The notes: generated by a model from the sequence alone, not told the origin. A stretch of DNA of 64,000 nt from an uncultured Chryseobacterium sp. (GCF_936933875.1 NZ_CAKZIK010000014.1:1-64000), one strand, 5' to 3'. Counted from the first letter of the stretch, positions 1 to 8,614 are shown. Program-made: numbers and translations.

Positions 1-132
1 GTTGAAAAGAAATTGTCCAACGAAAAATTTGTTTCCGGAGCGCCTGCAAACGTTGTAGAAATGGAACGTAAGAAGCAGAAAGATGCACAGGACAAAATTG
101 TTTTGCTGGAAGAAAAACTGAAGACACTTTAG
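1..132 (+). CDS. valS: Valine--tRNA ligase, C-terminal end (partial)
   Basis: An open frame runs from base 1 to a TAG at 130-132 and gives 43 residues. It is Lys/Glu-rich and helical, with a motif like 'KLSNEKFVSGAPANVVE' followed by a 'KKQKDAQDKIVLLEEKL' coiled coil. That is the typical end of the ValRS C-terminal tRNA-binding coiled-coil arm. The enzyme charges tRNA-Val in the cytoplasm. Only the tail is in the window, so the family call rests on this motif alone; other aminoacyl-tRNA synthetase arms are less likely. Confidence 0.7.
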   Translation, partial: VEKKLSNEKFVSGAPANVVEMERKKQKDAQDKIVLLEEKLKTL

Positions 133-165
133 ATTATTTCAAATTAACTTGAATAGTATTTATAG

Positions 166-190
166 TGTCACGCTGAGCGTAGTCGAAGCG
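166..190 (+). repeat. Left inverted repeat of GIY-YIG cassette
   Basis: A 25-bp sequence with core CTGAGCGTAGTCGAAG. It matches the reverse complement of 525-549 at 24 of 25 positions. It ends 9 bases before the nuclease ATG. The same core (CTGAGCG.AGTCGAAG) recurs at 45557-45580. Confidence 0.85.
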
Positions 191-199
191 TTGCTAATA

Positions 200-523
200 A
201 TGGAAACTTACTTTGTTTACATATTGAAATGTTCTGATAACTCTTATTATACGGGGGTTACAAGTGATTTAGAGAACCGTTTGGTACAACATCAGTCGGG
301 CTTTTTTCCAGAAAGTTATACTCATAATAGAAGACCAGTTCAAGTGGTATTTCAACAAGAATTTAATGAAATAGACTTAGCGATTTTATTTGAAAAGAAA
401 CTAAAGGGATGGAGCAGAAGTAAAAAGGAGGCTTTAATAACTAATGATTGGACTGAGTTATCGAAAAATTCTGAATGTAAAAACGAATCTCATTTTAAAA
501 ATTTTAAAAAAGATTCCAATTGA
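200..523 (+). CDS. GIY-YIG family nuclease, small stand-alone
   Basis: A 107-aa protein when started at the ATG at 200; an upstream in-frame start would translate through the flanking repeat and is unlikely. The GIY-YIG fold is visible: 'FVYIL' and 'YYTGV' give the paired Y...YxG strands, the Arg of 'LENRLVQH' is the expected catalytic Arg, and the Glu of 'ILFEKKLKGW' is the metal-binding Glu. It is a single domain of UvrC/YhbQ type with no DNA-binding extension. Family members are metal-dependent DNA endonucleases; the substrate here is unknown. The gene sits almost exactly between two 25-bp inverted repeats, the right one starting just after the stop codon, which suggests a mobile or repeat-associated unit. 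Confidence 0.85.
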   Translation: METYFVYILKCSDNSYYTGVTSDLENRLVQHQSGFFPESYTHNRRPVQVVFQQEFNEIDLAILFEKKLKGWSRSKKEALITNDWTELSKNSECKNESHFKNFKKDSN

Positions 524-524
524 A

Positions 525-549
525 CGCTTGGACTACGCTCAGCGTGACA
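525..549 (-). repeat. Right inverted repeat of GIY-YIG cassette
   Basis: The reverse complement of this 25-bp stretch equals 166-190 except for one base (G to C at position 20). It begins one base after the nuclease stop codon at 521-523. Together the two repeats frame a 384-bp unit containing one gene. Confidence 0.85.
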
Positions 550-663
550 GTGTTAATAATTTCGCGTTATTTAAAAGTTATCATTATTTAAAACATATTT
601 CAAGGCTAAAAAACATTGCTTTTTTAGCCTTTTTTCTTTTATCTTTACTCTTTCATCTCACTT

Positions 664-1302
664 ATGGAACACATCGATAACATCGCGAAACTATTTTCCA
701 AAAATTTTGTGGAATCTCCTGCTTTAGAGACTTTCGAAGCAGGCAAGATTAATCTTCCAACGGGTAAACTTATTGCTTGTGACCCTTTGATTAGCAATGA
801 TATGCCCGAATTCGAGCAGGTTTTTCCAACCGGAAGTTTTGCCGTGAACGTTCATAAAGAGCGCGAAAGCAATTGCGTGGCTTACGTTGAAATTATTTTT
901 TCGGAAAGGGAAATTGCAAATTGGAAATTGGCGACACGTTCCGGTGAAAATGCTTCTGAGCTAAAAGAAGGGGAAATTTTCGGATATCCTGTAGAAAGCG
1001 GAATGGGAAGTTTTATGGATTTTGAAACTCAGGATGGTCTAAATCATCTTGAAAAAAGACTGTTCCACAGAAAAGGAGCAGATTTCATGGGGATTTATGA
1101 AGAATTTTTCCACGATCATTTTTTTGATGAAAATGGCGCTATTGATCAGTTCGCTTTTCTGAAACCTGAAGATGAGAAGGAGGGAAATATTTTTGCTTTC
1201 GAAACCGGTTATGGCGAAGGTTTTTATGCAAGTTATATCGGATTGGATGGTGAAGGAAATCCTGCGAAAATTATTACAGAATTCATCGAAATTGAAAGTT
1301 AA
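664..1302 (+). CDS. DUF4241 domain-containing protein
   Basis: A 212-aa soluble protein without signal peptide or membrane segment. The pattern 'LPTGKLIACDPLI' early, 'FPTGSFAVNVH' in the middle and 'FETGYGEGFYASYIGLDGEGNPAKIITEF' at the end is typical of DUF4241. That family has no established reaction and is often found in scattered copies in Gram-negative genomes. It stands alone between the nuclease cassette and a sugar kinase, with 43-68 bases to its likely neighbours. Function cannot be inferred from context. Confidence 0.7.
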   Translation: MEHIDNIAKLFSKNFVESPALETFEAGKINLPTGKLIACDPLISNDMPEFEQVFPTGSFAVNVHKERESNCVAYVEIIFSEREIANWKLATRSGENASELKEGEIFGYPVESGMGSFMDFETQDGLNHLEKRLFHRKGADFMGIYEEFFHDHFFDENGAIDQFAFLKPEDEKEGNIFAFETGYGEGFYASYIGLDGEGNPAKIITEFIEIES

Positions 1303-1369
1303 ATAAGCGTTAAATTTTATATCCGTAGTTTTTTAGTAATTAAATTTGAAACAAGAGTTAATTAAAGTA

Positions 1370-2260
1370 ATGAACATAAGCGATCAGCAGCCGAAGATTA
1401 TTGTAGTGGGAAGTTCTTCCGTGGATTTGGTACTTAATACCAATCACCATCCATTGCCTAACGAAACGGTGATGGCGGAAAAATCTGAAAGTTTTTTTGG
1501 AGGTAAAGGTGCCAATCAGGCTGTAGCAACATCCAGACTTGGTGCAAGTGTATATTTCGTGGGCTGCGTTGGGATGGATCCCTTTGGACAGCAAGTGATG
1601 CGTAATTTGGTAGATGAAGGTGTAAATGTAGGTTTTGTGAAGGAATCTGAAGAAACTTCAACAGGAACCGCTTACGTTACCGCAGCAGAAAATAAAAATG
1701 CCATAGTGGTTGTTCCTGCAGCAAATTTTGATCTTAAACCAAGAAATGTAGATGATGCTGAACGTTTTTTTCAAACTGCAGATTTGGTTTTAATTCAGTT
1801 TGAAATTCCAATGAATGTCGTAGAACATACCGTAAAATTGGCAAAAAAATACGGGACAAAAGTCGGGATATATGCTGCTCCTGCCATGAAATTGAGTGAT
1901 GAAACCAAAAGCTACGCTTCTTTTATAGTAGCGAAAAGTAACGACCTTTCTGTAGTTTTTGGAGATGAGTCCCGCGATGAAATTCTTAAAAAATATGCCA
2001 ATAAATTATTTGTTCGCGATGATACGAATTCCACCACCTATTTCAATGGTGAGGAAATGAAATATTACCGCAACGAAAACGAAGATTTTTCCTATAAAAT
2101 GGGAATGGGAGACGCTTTTACTTCCGGTTTTGCAGTGGCTCTTTGCCATGGAAATTCTATTGACGATTGTGTAAAATTTGGTAACGAAGTTTCTAAAAAA
2201 GTTGCAGGAAACAGAGGTTCTCAACGCGGATTACCTTACCTGAAAGATTTAATGAACTAA
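1370..2260 (+). CDS. PfkB-family sugar kinase, ribokinase-like
   Basis: A 296-aa protein from the ATG at 1370; a TTG at 1346 in the same frame is a weaker alternative. The PfkB N-terminal signature 'GGKGANQAVATSRLG' is at residues 44-58 and the C-terminal anion hole and catalytic base 'GMGDAF' at 245-250 (Asp248). Ribokinase usually has GAGDAF, so Met replaces Ala here. The enzyme should phosphorylate a sugar or nucleoside with ATP in the cytoplasm; ribose is the default guess. No transporter or repressor gene adjoins it, so the substrate is open. Confidence 0.8.
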   Translation: MNISDQQPKIIVVGSSSVDLVLNTNHHPLPNETVMAEKSESFFGGKGANQAVATSRLGASVYFVGCVGMDPFGQQVMRNLVDEGVNVGFVKESEETSTGTAYVTAAENKNAIVVVPAANFDLKPRNVDDAERFFQTADLVLIQFEIPMNVVEHTVKLAKKYGTKVGIYAAPAMKLSDETKSYASFIVAKSNDLSVVFGDESRDEILKKYANKLFVRDDTNSTTYFNGEEMKYYRNENEDFSYKMGMGDAFTSGFAVALCHGNSIDDCVKFGNEVSKKVAGNRGSQRGLPYLKDLMN

Positions 2261-2338
2261 ACTGGCTTCAGCATAACGAAAATTAGTTTTGAAGAATGCC
2301 ATATCAAAATAAATGTCCACTTTTACGTGGATTTTTTT

Positions 2339-3178
2339 ATGAAAGAACTCAAGCTTTTTACCTCTGATAACGCTCTTATTACGGTTCATCTTTTTGAACC
2401 GCAAAATCCGAATGGAAAACTGTTGCTCATTAATTCTGCAACCGGTGTAAAACAGCAGGTTTATTTTTCTTTCGCGAATTATTTTAAGGAAAACGGTTTT
2501 ACCGTAATCACTTACGATTACCGAGGAATTGGGCTTTCAAAACCTCAGAAAATGAAAGGCTTCAAAGCTTCCATGAGAATTTGGGGAACGCATGATTTCA
2601 AGGCGGTTACGGATTTTATTCAGGAAAAATATTCGGGTTTTCGAAAATTTTGTCTTGGACATTCGGTTGGTGCTTTAATTCTAGGGATGAATGAAGATTC
2701 CAAAATTTTTGAAAAATTTATTTTCGTCGGAACTCAGGATGCTTACATTGGGAATTTGCCGAAAAAAGTCGCCGCAACAGCTGTTTTGGGATTTGGTTTG
2801 GCAGTGCCGTTAACGTCCCATCTTTTGGGATATTTTCCTGCGCATTGGTTCGGTTTGGGCGAAACTTTGCCGAAAGGAAGTGCGATGGACTGGAGAACTT
2901 TAATTCTGAATAAAAAATCTACGTCAAAATTATTTGAAAAAATTGAGGAAGACCATTCGAAAAATCTTCATCAGGAAACCTTTGTAATTTATGCTGAAGA
3001 CGACCCTTGGGTAAAAATGAAAGGAATGGAAAGCTTGATGAACAACGGTTATCCAAATCTCAAAAAAACCTATCGCGAAATTAAGGTCTCTGAATCACCG
3101 AAAAAAGAAATTGGACATATCAATTTTTTCCGAAGCTATAACAAGAAACTTTGGGAAATTGTTCTGGATGAACTTTGA
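2339..3178 (+). CDS. Alpha/beta hydrolase (COG4757-like)
   Basis: A 279-aa protein from the ATG at 2339. The nucleophile elbow is 'GHSVG' (Ser109), preceded by the 'TYDYRGIGLS' loop. A C-terminal 'EDDPWV' supplies the acid and 'IGHINFF' the histidine, so the catalytic triad is complete. No signal peptide is present. The family contains predicted esterases and lipases of the cytoplasm; the substrate is unknown. It lies 78 bases after the sugar kinase and could be co-transcribed. Confidence 0.8.
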   Translation: MKELKLFTSDNALITVHLFEPQNPNGKLLLINSATGVKQQVYFSFANYFKENGFTVITYDYRGIGLSKPQKMKGFKASMRIWGTHDFKAVTDFIQEKYSGFRKFCLGHSVGALILGMNEDSKIFEKFIFVGTQDAYIGNLPKKVAATAVLGFGLAVPLTSHLLGYFPAHWFGLGETLPKGSAMDWRTLILNKKSTSKLFEKIEEDHSKNLHQETFVIYAEDDPWVKMKGMESLMNNGYPNLKKTYREIKVSESPKKEIGHINFFRSYNKKLWEIVLDEL

Positions 3179-3223
3179 CCAAGTTTTGGAATCTTTTTAA
3201 AAGCTGAGTCATAATTTTAGTAA

Positions 3224-3264
3224 TGCCAACTTTCCCTAACCTGAAGGGTAGCGAAAAGTTAGCA
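3224..3264 (+). repeat. Imperfect stem-loop upstream of HD gene
   Basis: TGCCAACTTTCCCT at 3224-3237 pairs with AGGG at 3245-3248 and AAAGTTAGCA at 3255-3264, with one mismatch and an internal bulge. It sits after the hydrolase stop codon and directly before a TAAATTTG promoter box. There is no U-run on the plus strand, so a repeat or regulatory element fits as well as a terminator. Confidence 0.45.
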
Positions 3265-3272
3265 TAAATTTG
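3265..3272 (+). promoter_or_regulatory. -7 box TAAATTTG
   Basis: An exact match to the Bacteroidota -7 consensus TAnnTTTG, 29 bases before the ATG of the HD phosphohydrolase gene. No clear -33 TTG is seen at the right distance. Confidence 0.5.
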
Positions 3273-3301
3273 AATAAGGTTGTCAGTAAAAAACATGTAG
3301 A

Positions 3302-3946
3302 ATGAGCAACTTAATACAAACCACCATTTCATTCGTTAAAGAAAAACTTCACGGAGCTGAAGCCGGACACGACTGGTTTCATATCGAACGCGTTTGGAAA
3401 CTCTCCAAAAAAATTGCCGAAACCGAAAACTGCAACACTGAAGTTGTTGAATTGGCTGCACTTTTACACGACATTGCAGACCCGAAATTTCACAATGGCG
3501 ACGAGAATTTAGCGCTGAAAATTTCACGAGAATTTTTAGAAAGCCAGAATGTTTCCGAAGAACTCATTGGACAGGTTTTGTTCATCATCAAAAATATCTC
3601 ATTCAAAAACAGAGGAGAAGTTCCTGAAAATTTACCTTTAGAACTGAAAATTGTTCAGGATGCAGACCGAATTGATGCCATTGGTGCGATTGGAATTGCC
3701 AGAGCGTTCAACTTTGGCGGATTTAAAAATAATGTAATGTACAACCCACAAATTCTTCCGAAACTGAATATGAGTAAAGAAGAGTATAAAAAATCGGACG
3801 GAACCACAATTAACCATTTTTACGAAAAACTGTTGCTGCTGAAAGATATGATGAATACTGCAAAAGGAAAGGAAATCGCTGCGGAAAGACATGAGTTTAT
3901 GCTGCAGTTTTTGGAGCAGTTTTACCATGAGTGGAATGTGGACTAA
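3302..3946 (+). CDS. HD-domain phosphohydrolase, YedJ-like
   Basis: A 214-aa protein that is a single HD domain. Metal ligands are visible as 'HDWFH' (His23), 'LLHDIAD' (His56-Asp57) and 'VQDADRIDAIG' (Asp120). This is the pattern of the YedJ / COG1418-like branch of small HD phosphohydrolases, which act on nucleotides or other phosphate esters in the cytoplasm. The exact substrate is unknown. The next gene starts a few dozen bases downstream and may carry its own promoter. Confidence 0.8.
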   Translation: MSNLIQTTISFVKEKLHGAEAGHDWFHIERVWKLSKKIAETENCNTEVVELAALLHDIADPKFHNGDENLALKISREFLESQNVSEELIGQVLFIIKNISFKNRGEVPENLPLELKIVQDADRIDAIGAIGIARAFNFGGFKNNVMYNPQILPKLNMSKEEYKKSDGTTINHFYEKLLLLKDMMNTAKGKEIAAERHEFMLQFLEQFYHEWNVD

Positions 3947-3981
3947 ACATTCTGCCTAAAAATTTTATCTTTGTGCTGTTT

Positions 3982-4572
3982 ATGGGATTTGCCGCTTTTT
4001 TAATTTGTATTGCTTTGTGTTTTGCGCTGTTTCTTTCTTTGGTAAAGAGAGGAAGGTTTGTTCTGCAGGCTAAACTTGCAAGATTTTTTATTGTTTTGGC
4101 AGCGCTTGCGTTTTTTGCCTTTTGGTTTGCAAAGAGCAGCATCGATAAATTTCAGGAAGAATCTATGGTGCTTCAAGTGATTAATCGTTTGCCGCAACCT
4201 ATTGATTTTTATGTTATTAAAGTAAATAAAGCATCGGCGAAAAATAAATTTTTACTCAAGCATCTCGGTAAAATTCGTCCTGAACATTTTAGGGTAGAAT
4301 ATCTGAAAATGGAAAACTCCGATGAATATTGGATTGCAGGATATCTTGGGAAGAAAAATATGGTGTACTTTTCTCAACACGCCGTTCCGAATAAAAATAT
4401 GGACCAAATTATTGATGTGAAAAACTACATCAACCAAAGTGTAAAACTTTCCGGAGAGGCTGCAAAAGAAGTGGATATCCACAAAAAGGAAGTGAACGGA
4501 ACTTCAGTTTGGGTGTGTTTGGATTTGCTTTTAATATTCCTAAATACCGTCCTTTTAATCAGAAGAAAATAA
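3982..4572 (+). CDS. Hypothetical membrane protein
   Basis: A 196-aa protein from the ATG at 3982; an in-frame GTG at 3931 overlapping the HD gene is also possible. Two hydrophobic segments lie near the N terminus (about residues 1-16 and 29-47) and one at the C terminus ('WVCLDLLLIFLNTVLLI'), leaving a soluble middle of about 130 residues. A TATCTTTG box at 3966-3973 lies just before the chosen ATG and would give a leaderless or nearly leaderless message, which supports this start. I do not recognise the family. Confidence 0.55.
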   Translation: MGFAAFLICIALCFALFLSLVKRGRFVLQAKLARFFIVLAALAFFAFWFAKSSIDKFQEESMVLQVINRLPQPIDFYVIKVNKASAKNKFLLKHLGKIRPEHFRVEYLKMENSDEYWIAGYLGKKNMVYFSQHAVPNKNMDQIIDVKNYINQSVKLSGEAAKEVDIHKKEVNGTSVWVCLDLLLIFLNTVLLIRRK

Positions 4573-4575
4573 AAA

Positions 4576-4600
4576 AATCCTGAACGAAATGTTCAGGATT
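4576..4600 (-). terminator. Rho-independent terminator of ABC export operon
   Basis: AATCCTGAAC and GTTCAGGATT form a perfect 10-bp stem with a 5-base loop. Read on the minus strand it is followed by a run of seven T, so it ends the minus-strand operon. The plus-strand gene ends 4 bases away and may share it. Confidence 0.85.
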
Positions 4601-4608
4601 GCTATTTG

Positions 4609-5805
4609 TTATTTGCCTTGTTTTTCTTTCAAAGCTTCTTTGTCTTTATCCGAGGGATTCCAAACTTTCACTTCGGAGTCTTTGGTTAATCCACTTAAAA
4701 TCTGAACGTTAATTCCGTCTGAAGCACCCAGTTTTACATTTCTTTTCTTGAATTTCCCGTCGGGTTGTTTTACTTCAACAAAAGGTTGATCTTTTCCGTT
4801 TACTTTTTCGTACTGAATAAGAGATTCATCCAAAAGCAAGGCATTTTTCTGTGAGCTCAAAATAATTTCGCCGTTCGCTGAAAATCCGGCTCTGATGTAT
4901 TCATTCGTGCTGTTGAAAACGTCGCCTTCAATCGGAAATTTAATGGTTCCGTTCACATCTTTACCTTTCGGAGCAATCATCGTTACACGTCCCGGAAAAG
5001 ATTTGTTTTGTAGAGCACCAATTACAACGTTCATATTCATGCCTTCTTTCAGTTTTCCGGCTTGTGCTTCATCAATTTCGCCTTCAAAAATAAGGGAATT
5101 CAAATCCGCTACAGAAACAATCGTAGTTCCGGCGTTGAAAGAGTTAGCTTCAATCACCTGTGTTCCCACTTTTACAGGAACTTCTAAAACAGTTCCATTG
5201 GCTTTGGAACGGATTTGCGTCGTTGCCAAACTTGCCAGTTCCGGAGTTGCGCCGGTTCTTGCAATCTGTAAATTTTTCTGTGCTGTTTGAAGCTGTTGAT
5301 TCGCATTTCTCAAAAGTTGCTGTTGGGATTGAAGCTGAGATTGTGCATTGAGATATTCCTGTCTGGAAATCACACCTTGGCTGTACAATCTTTGCTGCAT
5401 TGCGAATTGTTTTTGCTGATTATCAACATTAATTCTCGCATTGCTGATTTGTAGGTTTGCGTTGTTGATTTCCTGTTGAGCAGCATTAACGTTCTGTACG
5501 CTTGGAACAATTTTTAAGGTCGCAACCAATTGTCCTGCAGAAACCTGGTCGCCTTCAGAAACCAGAATTTTATCAATAATTCCGGACATATTCGGTTTTA
5601 TTTCTACTTCTTCGCGAGGTACAATTTTTCCGGTTGCCATTACTTTATCATCCATGTTTTGGATAACAGGTTTTTTGGTAAGGAAAGATTCGCTTTCCTT
5701 CGAATTGGATTTTACCAGATACGCAATTCCGGAAAATAATGCTGTCGCCAGAATTAATCCAAGGAAGATGTACAGTGCTTTTTTCCAGGTGAACTTCTTT
5801 TTCAT
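4609..5805 (-). CDS. Periplasmic adaptor of ABC exporter (HlyD/MacA family)
   Basis: A 398-aa protein. A membrane anchor spans about residues 10-30, then comes a biotinyl-lipoyl-like segment ('NMSGIIDKILVSEGDQVSAGQLVATL'), a Gln/Asn-rich coiled-coil hairpin (about 105-185), the second lipoyl half ('KANGTVLEVPVKVGTQV') and beta-barrel domains. It would link inner-membrane MacB-type permeases to a TolC-like channel. It is the last gene of an operon with one ATPase and two permeases. No TolC homologue is nearby. The cargo is unknown; antibiotics, peptides or lipids are possible. Confidence 0.85.
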   Translation of the reverse strand: MKKKFTWKKALYIFLGLILATALFSGIAYLVKSNSKESESFLTKKPVIQNMDDKVMATGKIVPREEVEIKPNMSGIIDKILVSEGDQVSAGQLVATLKIVPSVQNVNAAQQEINNANLQISNARINVDNQQKQFAMQQRLYSQGVISRQEYLNAQSQLQSQQQLLRNANQQLQTAQKNLQIARTGATPELASLATTQIRSKANGTVLEVPVKVGTQVIEANSFNAGTTIVSVADLNSLIFEGEIDEAQAGKLKEGMNMNVVIGALQNKSFPGRVTMIAPKGKDVNGTIKFPIEGDVFNSTNEYIRAGFSANGEIILSSQKNALLLDESLIQYEKVNGKDQPFVEVKQPDGKFKKRNVKLGASDGINVQILSGLTKDSEVKVWNPSDKDKEALKEKQGK

Positions 5806-5861
5806 ATAATTAGTTTATTCTTTTTTTCTATTTTTTCAATCTTAAAATCTCAGAAACTCCG

Positions 5862-7130
5862 TTATTCGCTTCTCAATGCTTCAATTGGTCTGATTTTTAC
5901 AGCTCGTTGCGCAGGAATCATTCCGACAATCAAACCTAAAATTACCATTACCGCCATTGCTCCGAAAACCTGTGCATAATCTACAGTTGGATTGTAGAAC
6001 GGAAATTTATCCTGATCTCGCGTAAAAACATCAATCACCATCAACAATAAAATTCCGAAAATAAATCCGAGCAATCCGGAAGTAAGGGTAATCACTACAC
6101 TTTCAAGCAGAATTTGGTTTCTTACTTCTGCGGGTTTTGCACCTAAAGCTCTTCGGATTCCGATTTCTTTGGTTCTTTCTTTTACGGTAATCAACAAAAT
6201 ATTAGAGATGGCAATAACGCCGGCCAAAATTGTTAAAGTTCCTACAACAATGGTCAAAAGCTGCATTCCGGTTAGAAATCCTGTGAGTTTTCCAAATTCT
6301 TTTCCAAGGTTGAAACTTCCATAGGCATTAGTGTCGTCGGGAGCAACATTGTACTTTTCCTTCATTACGCCTTTGGCTTCTTCTTCCACTTTTTGTAAGT
6401 CTGCTTCAGGTTTGCTTACAATCGCGAAAAATCCTACTTTATCGCCGTCATTATACATTTTGGTGTAGGTAGAAAGCGGGATAAAAACCGACTGGTCATT
6501 ATTCATTCCTCCGTTTCCTTTTACTTTGAAAACTCCGATAACATTGAAGAAAATTCCTTTAATATTGAAGGATTTTCCGATAGGATTTTCGTTCTTTTTG
6601 GCATCAAAAAAGTTTTTGTAAACGGCTTCTCCAATCACGGCGACGTTTTTATTTCCGCTCACATCAGCGTCATTGAGATAACGTCCGAAGATGAGTTTTT
6701 TTTCTGAAATTTTGTTCCCAACCGGTAAATCTCCGGTTAACTGGTAAGATGCGGTTTTTCCGTCCTTCGTCATCTGTTCTGGTGGACTTCCAAAGTTTCC
6801 CCGCGAGTTTTGAGGTGAAATATAATCGATTTCCGGAATTTTTTTTATCAGCAAATCGCTGTCCGAAAGATGAATTTCTGTTGGTCTTCCTTTCGGAAAA
6901 CCTTTGTATGGAATTGTGGTATTCTGCGCCCACATAAAAATTGAATTCGTTGCAAAGCCTGAAAAAAGTTTATCGAAACCGTTTTCCATTCCTTTTGCTG
7001 CGCCCAAAAGAGCCACGAAGAGAAACATTCCCCAACCAACGCCAATCATCGTAAGGAACGTTCGCAGCTTATTATTCCGTAAGGAATGATAAATTTCCTG
7101 CCATGTGTCTGCTTTAAAGAGGATGTTCAT
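5862..7130 (-). CDS. MacB-type ABC transporter permease (second)
   Basis: A 422-aa protein. One membrane segment lies near residues 20-45, followed by a large periplasmic MacB_PCD domain and three C-terminal membrane segments with the FtsX signature ('AISNILLITVKERTKEIGIRRALGA' around the cytoplasmic loop). The ATPase is separate (LolD-like arrangement). It is a paralogue of the permease encoded upstream; both end 'IRPIEALRSE' or 'IKPIEALRSE', so the two probably form a heterodimer. Confidence 0.87.
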   Translation of the reverse strand: MNILFKADTWQEIYHSLRNNKLRTFLTMIGVGWGMFLFVALLGAAKGMENGFDKLFSGFATNSIFMWAQNTTIPYKGFPKGRPTEIHLSDSDLLIKKIPEIDYISPQNSRGNFGSPPEQMTKDGKTASYQLTGDLPVGNKISEKKLIFGRYLNDADVSGNKNVAVIGEAVYKNFFDAKKNENPIGKSFNIKGIFFNVIGVFKVKGNGGMNNDQSVFIPLSTYTKMYNDGDKVGFFAIVSKPEADLQKVEEEAKGVMKEKYNVAPDDTNAYGSFNLGKEFGKLTGFLTGMQLLTIVVGTLTILAGVIAISNILLITVKERTKEIGIRRALGAKPAEVRNQILLESVVITLTSGLLGFIFGILLLMVIDVFTRDQDKFPFYNPTVDYAQVFGAMAVMVILGLIVGMIPAQRAVKIRPIEALRSE

Positions 7131-7140
7131 AAAGTCAATT

Positions 7141-7263
7141 TTTTTTGCTTTGCAAAAAGTGAATTCGCTTTGCTTGTCAATTGTGAATTTTTTCTCCTGT
7201 TAATTTTAAATTTTTAAAATTCACTATTCACTTTCAACAAAGTTGAAAAATTCACCATTCACA
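7141..7263. repeat. Spacer repeat, copy 1
   Basis: The spacer between the two permease genes holds a GCTTTGCAAA palindrome, a GTGAATTTTT...AAAAATTCAC inverted pair, and heptamer-like ATTCACT/ATTCACC units. It aligns along most of its length with the spacer at 8515-8611. No gene is present. Confidence 0.7.
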
Positions 7264-7270
7264 CCATTCA

Positions 7271-8500
7271 TCATTCGCTTCTCAACGCTTCAATTGGTTT
7301 AATTCTACTTGCTCTGTAAGCCGGAACAAATCCTGCGATCAATCCGGAAATCACCAAACTGATAAATGCCACGAAAATTAATCCCCAACCAACACTCGGG
7401 TCTTTGATGAAATATTTTTCGAGACTGTCGCCAATTAATTTTAATGTTAAAACACCGAATGCAACGCCAATAATTCCGGAAATTACTGTGATTACAATAC
7501 TTTCCTGCATAATTAAACTCACAATGCTTTTGGGTTTTGCACCGATGGCTTTTCTGACGCCAATTTCCTGAGTTCTTTCTTTCACGATATACACCATGAT
7601 GTTGCTGATCCCTATAATTCCTGCCAATAATGTTCCCAAACCGATAAATCCAACAATTAATGTAATTACAAAAAGAAACATGAAAGAATCTTTCAAACCT
7701 TCGGCTCTGTTGTTGACATATACTGCGTTTTCGTCATCAGGAGAAACTTTTTTACGTGCTTTTAAATCTTTTTTGAGTTTGTCGCTGTATTTGATGGCTT
7801 CTTCCGGACTCATTTTTTCATCATACGCGATAAAAACTGTACTTACCGTGTCCGAACCTTTTTTCATTTGTTGAAGTGTGGTAATCGGGATAGAAATCAT
7901 CCTTTCGTCCCAGTCTCCACCATCATCCTGAAAAACGCCAATTACCTTGAAAATACTTCCGTTGATGTCCAGATTTTTTCCAATGGGGTCGCCGTTTTTA
8001 ATTAAATCTCGCTGAACCATTCTGCCGATAACGGCAACATTCTGTTTGTTATCAATATCTCGCGGAGAAATAAATCTTCCGTTCAGTAATTTTCGGTTTT
8101 CAATTTTTACTTCATCCTGATTGGCACCGCTGATTTGATAATTTCCGCTTTCCTGACCATATTTTACATTCAGGTTCGTGGAATATCGTGGTGTGGAATA
8201 CTGAACTTTCGCTGTGTCGGATTCGATAATTTTATCGTAATCATCATTGTTCATCGTTACAGTTCTGTCGGATTGAAGTCCGCCGTAAGCTATCGTAGTT
8301 TTCCCTGTAGAGATTGAAATCAAGTTCTGTGCGTCTCTTGTAAATCCTTCCTGGAAGGCATTTTGGAGTCCGTTTCCAATTCCGAAAAGCACGATAAAAA
8401 TATAGAGACCCAACGCAACCGTAAAGCCCGAAAGCACCGTCCGCAATATATTACTGCGAATGGAATCAAAAATTTCTCTCCAGCGGTCGATGTCAAACAT
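7271..8500 (-). CDS. MacB-type ABC transporter permease (first)
   Basis: A 409-aa protein with an N-terminal membrane segment (about residues 19-43), a periplasmic MacB_PCD domain and three C-terminal membrane helices of the FtsX fold ('GISNIMVYIVKERTQEIGVRKAIGAKPKS' marks the conserved loop). It lies second in the operon after the ATPase. It is similar in length and layout to the downstream permease, consistent with an ancient duplication and a heterodimeric transporter. Confidence 0.87.
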   Translation of the reverse strand: MFDIDRWREIFDSIRSNILRTVLSGFTVALGLYIFIVLFGIGNGLQNAFQEGFTRDAQNLISISTGKTTIAYGGLQSDRTVTMNNDDYDKIIESDTAKVQYSTPRYSTNLNVKYGQESGNYQISGANQDEVKIENRKLLNGRFISPRDIDNKQNVAVIGRMVQRDLIKNGDPIGKNLDINGSIFKVIGVFQDDGGDWDERMISIPITTLQQMKKGSDTVSTVFIAYDEKMSPEEAIKYSDKLKKDLKARKKVSPDDENAVYVNNRAEGLKDSFMFLFVITLIVGFIGLGTLLAGIIGISNIMVYIVKERTQEIGVRKAIGAKPKSIVSLIMQESIVITVISGIIGVAFGVLTLKLIGDSLEKYFIKDPSVGWGLIFVAFISLVISGLIAGFVPAYRASRIKPIEALRSE

Positions 8501-8514
8501 ATTACTTTGTCAAA

Positions 8515-8611
8515 TTTTGCTTTGCAAAGTCAATTCGCTTTGCTGTCAATCTTCAATTTTTTTAATTCACTATTCACTTTCCAAAAAAGTTGAAAAAATT
8601 CACCATTCACT
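8515..8611. repeat. Spacer repeat, copy 2
   Basis: About 100 bases between the ATPase and first permease genes. It shares with copy 1 the segment TTTTGCTTTGCAAA, then AATTCGCTTTGC, then the block ATTCACTATTCACTTTC followed by AAAGTTGAAAAA and TTCACCATTCAC. The repeat is direct and falls between co-directional genes of one operon. Confidence 0.7.
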
Positions 8612-8614
8612 ATT

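Noticed and set aside
444..680. A 78-aa plus-strand open frame after the GIY-YIG gene
   Set aside because: It overlaps the nuclease gene in another frame and runs through the inverted repeat; no domain.
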